A stretch of DNA of 64,000 nt from Mortierella alpina (lineage: Eukaryota > Mortierellomycota > Mortierellomycetes > Mortierellales > Mortierellaceae). The position numbers and the translations under genes are program-made. The DNA lies in contig JANATF010000014.1 of NCBI GenBank assembly GCA_029449245.1, positions 810,501 to 874,500 on the forward strand. Direction: 5' to 3'. This document shows, one piece after another, positions 59,007 through 64,000 of the stretch. How positions within the stretch are numbered: position 1 is the first letter of the stretch; each line of letters starts with the position of its first letter. Under the pieces are notes generated by a model. That model saw nothing but the letters and a program-made list of their open reading frames with translations, did not search any database and was not told where the DNA came from.

Positions 59007-60296
59007 GCATGTCAATGCTCAGACGCTGTTATGACTCACCATTGTGTGGAGCTCTCAAATCTTGCAGGATGAAAAGATGGAGGTTGTGCAATGCGCTTGG
59101 GTATAGTGGTATGCTGCGGCACGCTTTGCGGGCTATTAAAGCCTGATGAAAGTACTGCAGGCAGTCGTGGTAAGTAGCAAAAGGGTCGGACAGCAAAAGC
59201 CGATCAAATAGTGTATCGTAGGAGAGCACAAAGAGATGCGATGTGCTTTTCCCCTGCCCCTGTTGCCCCCAAAATAAATAAAGTTTTACCTTGGCACGGG
59301 CCTACATTTTCAACACGCGTCCTCGGCGCGACCCAATCCCTCCCAGTTACCCAGCTGTTCCAGAGCATTGTCTGCTCCGTCACTATGCAGAGCGGGAAGA
59401 GCGGGAGAGCGGCAGAGGGGGTATGTAGAATAGGCAAGCTAATCCATGCGAGCTGTTACAGCATCCTCAGGTCGAATTCGCTGGAAATGGAGTCGAGGAG
59501 GGTATTCGTTCAAGATGCGGGACAACACACTGAAAGTAAGGGGTCACCCACAATTGCGAGAGGGATGGCACTGAAAGAGAGAGAGAGCAGAAAGCCCATT
59601 GCTAAACAGCAGCCTTGACCTTGAGACGCCAGGATATCAATGCCTCAATTGCCTCCGAAGGGCGATGTAGACTTTACCCCGTGTTGTTTTGTGTGCCTTG
59701 GCTCTCATCTCGTTCCTCTCCTCACTGCCCCTTACTTTTTTTTTTCTCTCGGTTCTGCATTCCTTCCTCACTTTTCCTTCCATTGCTTGATCGTCCTTGG
59801 TTTCTTTTTCTGTCCCTTTTTCTTCCTGCCCTCCCTTTCCCTGTCTTTCGATATATTTTGAACCACCCCATTTCACTGCTCTGGCCCTGAGCATTTCCCG
59901 ACCGTTTCTCTGTCCCAATCTCTCTCTCTCTCTCTCTCGCTCTTTCTCTCTTTCTCTCGCTCTCTCTCTCTCTCACACATACACACTGCCTCTCAATCGC
60001 ACTCCACATGCACACACCTTCTCCGCAAGTCCATCTCTCGATTCCTTTATAACCGACCCAACCGCCCGTTCCTTTATTATTATTTTTTGGTCCTTTGGCG
60101 TGTTTTTTTTATACAGCCTTCCTTCCAAATCACTCTCAATAATAACTTCAGGTCTAGGAACCTTCCCGAGGAATAAAGAAAACATCCAGGATACCAACAA
60201 CCTTTCAGCCTAGTTCACGAACACCAGTTAACACTAGTACACAACTTCTCAAAGGAACACAAAAAAAAACACCCCCATCGTTCTTTCGCAACAGAT
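59007..60296. other. intergenic region and CT-rich promoter of the next gene
   Basis: About 1.3 kb with no supportable gene. From 59690 onward the sequence is strongly pyrimidine-rich, including a (CT)n microsatellite at about 59918-59985 followed by a CACACAT block. A leader with ACACCAGTTAACACTAGTACACAAC ends at the ATG at 60297. Confidence 0.5.
59918..59985. repeat. (CT)n microsatellite in promoter
   Basis: Two long TC dinucleotide runs separated by a CGCTCTTTCTCTCTTTCTCTCG spacer lie upstream of the gene at 60297. Confidence 0.75.
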
Positions 60297-62285
60297 ATGG
60301 ATTCCTTCAGCTTGGATTTTGACTCAATGTCAGGCCCACCCACCGGTGGTGGTCGGAAACCTCCTCCACTCCGTAACCTCCAACCGCGTGCCCCCGCCGC
60401 CTTGGATTTCAATGACGATAGTGACGAGGATGAAGGTCTTCTCAGTGCAGACTATAAGGCTCAACGTAAAACAACCCAAGACCTTGTCGACTTTTTCAAA
60501 TCGGCGCCCCCTCCATCTCCACCTCGACCTATCATGACACCTGCGGTCGAGGAGGAAAAAAAGAAACGTTCGCTGTTGCAACGATTGCGGCCCAAGAAAT
60601 CTGGAGGTAGTCTGTCGAACGGTAGTACCAACAATGGCATGCACAACTACAACAACAATAGCACCAGTAGTATCAATCTAGGAAATGGAAACCAGAGGAG
60701 CAGTGTGTTGATGGCTGGAGGAGGCACCAGCAGCAATATCAGCACGATGAGCAGTATGACGACCACGGGCAAGAGCAAGAACGGAGAAGAAATCACCACC
60801 GCCACGTTGCCCAATGGCAAAAAATACATCATGATCGCAGTCGATTACAAAGACGGCGAGAAGGCGCCCGGTGCTGGCACGGGTACCGGCTCTGCCATGG
60901 CGGCATTGGCCTCAAGCACCAGTTCCTTACACGCTGCTGCATCCTCCTTGAGCGGACGTATTGGTGGTGGTGGGACCAGTCCAGGATCGGTCTCGCAACG
61001 CCAGAGTCGACTCCCCGATGGGTTCGAGAACGAAAGCGGCGTGGATAAGCGCAGGTCGATTATCCTTCAGGCCGGTGGTGGTGAAGGGTCCAAGTTTGTG
61101 CTCGACAGTAGCCCGTTCCTGTTGGATAGCTTTGCTCTTGACACCAACTTTATCACCGGCCCCTCATCATCATCATCAGAGAAGGGAGGCTCTACAGCAG
61201 CAGCAGCAGCAGCAGTAGTAACAGCAACCAATGGCAAACCAGCAAGCACCAGCATTGCCACCCACAGCAGCAGCAGCAGCAATATCAACAAAAAGGTCCC
61301 CATTGTTAAACCCACCGTTGACGAAGTCGTTGTGGACGAAGCCCTGGCTCAGCGCCTTGCCTCGCACAAGGCCAAGAGCAGCGAAGGCAGCAGCCCCTCC
61401 GGCGGTGATGATGGACTCACGGTCTCCTCCTCCTCACTTGACGCAGGATCCGTCTCCACCAGTCAAGACTTTGAGATCACGCTGCCGCGCCCCGTCTCAC
61501 GTAAAAAAGTCCGCCACGTCCAGATCCAGACCCAACACTGCATCATGCGGCCCATGCATACACAAACCGATTTCAACGGCGACTCCTTAGTCCAGGATCT
61601 GGAGGTCAAGAACTGGTCTTCACAGACAGCCGGTGGTGGTTCGATGACGACTGGCTCCTCCACCGAGATCGGCACTTCCACAGAGGCTGCTTCCTGTGCC
61701 AATTCTTCCTCGACGACTACCACCACTACTACCACATCCAAGAATGGCAAGGTCGCAAACTTGGTCGCGTCTTTGAACAGTGCCGCTACTAGCCCTACCA
61801 CAGCTACGGCCCCAACAACATTCTCTGACAGCGCCATCGCCTCTGTCGCAACAGGAACATCAACAAACGCAGCCGCCGCCAGTGAGGACGGAACTGCATC
61901 CGTCACTGCTGACAACAACAGCAGCGACTTGGTTCTGCAGCTCGAGAAAGAAGTCGCCCAGTTACGACAGCACAACACCCAACTCCAGAGTCAAGTCGTG
62001 ACACTGCAGCGGGATCTGGCGGCCGAGACGCGTGCGCGGACAAGGACCGCGGTAGCGATGCAGGACACGCGTGACAAGTTTGAGATGCTATCCGCGATGG
62101 CCTACAAGAAGCTCAAGGAGATGATCTTCCAACGCCACGTCCTCGAGATGGAAGTCCGCGAACTGCGTGCTCAAGTCGACTTGAACTCGGAGGTGAATGT
62201 CGTGCAGGAGGGCGAGATGTTGTTCCGTCAGGAGCAGCTGCTTCAACAACAACGACAACAACAACAAGCACAGATGCAGATGTAG
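60297..62285 (+). CDS. uncharacterised low-complexity protein with C-terminal coiled coil
   Basis: A single exon encodes 662 residues. The N-terminus has an acidic patch (DFNDDSDEDEG) followed by TTQDLVDFFKSAPPPSPP. This is a short hydrophobic-acidic motif with Pro that recurs in fungal regulatory proteins as a TxDLxDFxxxxPP pattern. Next comes a basic KKKRSLLQRLRPKK segment. The middle 450 residues are Ser/Thr/Gly/Ala/Asn-rich, with CAG-type repeats encoding Ala or Ser runs. Within them, GKSKNGEEITTATLPNGKKYIMIAVDYKDGEK looks like a small folded island. About 548-645 is a coiled coil (LQLEKEVAQLRQHNTQLQSQVVTLQRDL, then MAYKKLKEMIFQRHVLEMEVRELRAQV), and the end is Gln-rich. I do not recognise the family. 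Confidence 0.75.
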   Translation: MDSFSLDFDSMSGPPTGGGRKPPPLRNLQPRAPAALDFNDDSDEDEGLLSADYKAQRKTTQDLVDFFKSAPPPSPPRPIMTPAVEEEKKKRSLLQRLRPKKSGGSLSNGSTNNGMHNYNNNSTSSINLGNGNQRSSVLMAGGGTSSNISTMSSMTTTGKSKNGEEITTATLPNGKKYIMIAVDYKDGEKAPGAGTGTGSAMAALASSTSSLHAAASSLSGRIGGGGTSPGSVSQRQSRLPDGFENESGVDKRRSIILQAGGGEGSKFVLDSSPFLLDSFALDTNFITGPSSSSSEKGGSTAAAAAAVVTATNGKPASTSIATHSSSSSNINKKVPIVKPTVDEVVVDEALAQRLASHKAKSSEGSSPSGGDDGLTVSSSSLDAGSVSTSQDFEITLPRPVSRKKVRHVQIQTQHCIMRPMHTQTDFNGDSLVQDLEVKNWSSQTAGGGSMTTGSSTEIGTSTEAASCANSSSTTTTTTTTSKNGKVANLVASLNSAATSPTTATAPTTFSDSAIASVATGTSTNAAAASEDGTASVTADNNSSDLVLQLEKEVAQLRQHNTQLQSQVVTLQRDLAAETRARTRTAVAMQDTRDKFEMLSAMAYKKLKEMIFQRHVLEMEVRELRAQVDLNSEVNVVQEGEMLFRQEQLLQQQRQQQQAQMQM

Positions 62286-62485
62286 AAAAGAACAATTATT
62301 AGCCGTTGCTTGTGCTTTGTCCCTTTCCATGCCAAAGAATATCAAAGTTCCACACAACATTCTCTTTTTTTGTTTTCTCGTGTCATTTTTCTTTTTGTAT
62401 TTTCTAACAAACAAAGAGTGGCCCATGAAAGGGATGGGGAAGGATATAGTTCATTTTGACCAACCTCCCGCCTCGTTTACCCCCC

Positions 62486-64000
62486 TCACTGAGTAGACCC
62501 CAGTTCCACCTTGGACTGATCCACGCACAAAGGACAGGGCAAACGTCCACGCTTGGAACGGATCAAGGCCGCGTGGTTGGCCTTGGCTCGCAGTGTGACC
62601 TTGGTCATGCTGGACTTCATCTTGGGCATCGTGTCCACATCGTCCACAAAGAGGCACTTGTCGTGGTACACATGTCTGCAAAAGAACATGACAAACGTCG
62701 AGATGGGCGTTCCTGGTACACGCGTCTCACCCCTTACAAAAATGGGCTGCTGACAGAACGAGCACAGCGTTTCCTCTACACACACGTACGTGATTGAAGG
62801 AAATTTGTTAGCATCCAATCCTTCCCTTTTTTTTTGCATCAGATGCACAGCTTTCTCTCTCTCTCGCGCGCTTCTGTTACCTGAACAAGAGATACCACGC
62901 TTCTGCGACCGCTGCAATTGATCCGCCATGGCAACGCTATCGCTCACAAGAATGCGCCGACATCCCTCCCGCAGCGACATCTGCAGATTAAAGTCCTGCA
63001 AGATCTTCATCAATGCCGGTCGAAGATCCGGAATCTCGAGTCCATTGGGGATCCTGCGAATCAACCGGATCGGATCAATCTCCGTGCCAACGTTCTGCAA
63101 CAGACCTCGGATAAAGTGCGGCTTGTCCATGGAGTACTTGAGCAAATCCTCCCAAAGATCATCGTCATTCTGCTCCTTTGCGAAATTAATCGCCTGCTCG
63201 ACATGTCCGAGTCGCTCAATAATCAACATCAACGCCTTCTTGTTATCACCCATCCGTCCCAGCAAAAACACCATTTCTGGCACAAGATCCTGTTGTTCAC
63301 ATACGCGATATGCCTAGAAAATAAAAAGGTGTGGAAAATAGGAAAAAGCTGTCAACTTCAAAAATTCACCCTCCTGGTGCATCCCACCCCCTTCTGCACA
63401 TTTCGTAAATCGCTCTGCATAGTCTTCTGTACCTTCTCGAGGGAATAGTAATTACTGGCGCGCAAAAAATCGATCAACTTGACAGGTGCATAGGCAGCAT
63501 AGAGCTCCACCTGAAGGTTATGGAACTCGAATCCGAGATGAGGATCCCGCACAAACAAAGCATCCAGATAGATGTGCAACAGACGCGGGTGGGTCTTTAG
63601 CTGTGGAACCACACGCTTAATAGGAATCTCCTCCGTGTGCTGCACCATCAATTGCACTGCTGGCCCTTTGATGAGTTCATCCTCTGCCGTTGGCTCTGGT
63701 GCTGAATCTGGATCGGAAGCGGTGACTACTGATGTTTCCTTACTGACCCCCTTGGAGTGTTTGGACTCCTTGGCGTCCTTTTCTTCCAACGCTCGCTCCT
63801 CTGCTCGCTCCTTCGTCTTCTTGTCGTAGAGGTACTGATCGAATTCCATCAACAGGATGGCTTTGTCGCGGACAGCTGAGAACAGGTCGTGTTCGCGAAT
63901 GAGATCAAACACATTGGGTCGCCTCAGCCTCAAGAAGTATTCTAGTGCCTTGTCGGCTCGCTCATCTCGGGTATATCTATTCCATGACGACATCAAAGAT
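62486..64000 (-). CDS. VPS41: vacuolar protein sorting protein 41, HOPS subunit (partial, C-terminal part)
   Basis: Three coding exons are visible on the minus strand: (64000 or beyond)-63433, 63313-62881 and 62775-62486. The gene enters from the right edge, so the N-terminal WD40-like part is missing. Vps41 is the Rab7/Ypt7-binding subunit of the HOPS tether for vacuole/late-endosome fusion. The visible part has the clathrin-repeat-type helices DKALEYFLRLRRPNVFDLI, then VKLIDFLRASNYYSLEKAYRVCEQQDLVPEMVFLLGRMGDNKKALMLIIERL and EQNDDDLWEDLLKYSMDKPHFIRGLL. The C-terminal RING-like domain has CSFCQQPI, FFCRHVYHDKCL and CPLC. An acidic, Lys-rich insert (KESKHSKGVSKE...) interrupts the helical region. 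The intron at 62776-62880 is 105 nt with no in-frame stop. Confidence 0.93.

Overview
The window is nuclear DNA from a filamentous fungus, most likely an early-diverging one of the Mortierella group (Mortierellomycotina). This placement is an inference. It rests on many short spliceosomal introns (about 60-250 nt) with GTAAG/GTATG donors and CTAAC-like branch sites, compact spacing on both strands, a RNF220-type E3 ligase and a complete COP9 CSN8 (both lost in many yeasts), a PARP-type WGR protein, and a decayed XPG/PIN-like gene of a kind I recall as multicopy in Mortierella. All exon boundaries were read by eye from splice signals and reading-frame continuity. No transcript evidence was available.

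Layout. 0-4.5 kb: 3' end of an unknown gene, a NUR1/MUG154 nuclear-rim protein, and the V-ATPase subunit D gene VMA8. 4.5-6.5 kb: noncoding. 6.5-15.4 kb: auxin-efflux-carrier-family transporter, insulin-degrading-enzyme-type M16 protease, and (minus) a NIPA-like Mg2+ transporter. 16.3-22.4 kb: RNF220-like E3 ligase and a large protein with an MIT-like segment. 22.7-26.1 kb: tandem pair of di-iron desaturase/hydroxylase-like membrane proteins. 27-32.7 kb: ABCC/MRP-type ABC transporter with eight coding exons. 32.8-37.2 kb (minus): membrane-anchored SDR and MATE transporter. 38.4-42.4 kb (minus): Nhp10-like HMG-box protein (INO80 type) and EI24-domain membrane protein. 42.9-46.1 kb: stand-alone WGR protein, frameshifted XPG/PIN-like relic (minus), and ETF alpha. 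46.4-49.5 kb: divergent GPI2/PIG-C and CSN8. 49.8-54.4 kb (minus): allantoicase and a peroxisomal (SKL-terminated) enoyl-CoA-reductase-like SDR. 55.2-62.3 kb: three-IQ coiled-coil protein and a low-complexity coiled-coil protein. 62.5-64 kb (minus): 3' part of VPS41, running off the window.

This is a housekeeping-type neighbourhood, not an operon or obvious metabolite cluster. Recurring themes are vacuole/endomembrane function (VMA8, ABCC, VPS41, NIPA, MATE), chromatin and nuclear envelope (NUR1, Nhp10-like, WGR), ubiquitin/COP9 control (RNF220-like, CSN8), and peroxisome/mitochondrion/purine catabolism (SDR-SKL, ETFA, allantoicase). Several genes are divergent pairs with short shared promoters. 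The least ordinary items are the catalytic-domain-free PARP-type WGR protein, the XPG-like relic beside it, a fungal RNF220 homologue, a probable GC-AG intron in CSN8, an 18-nt microexon in the ABC transporter, and a duplicated 58-bp element behind the IQ gene.
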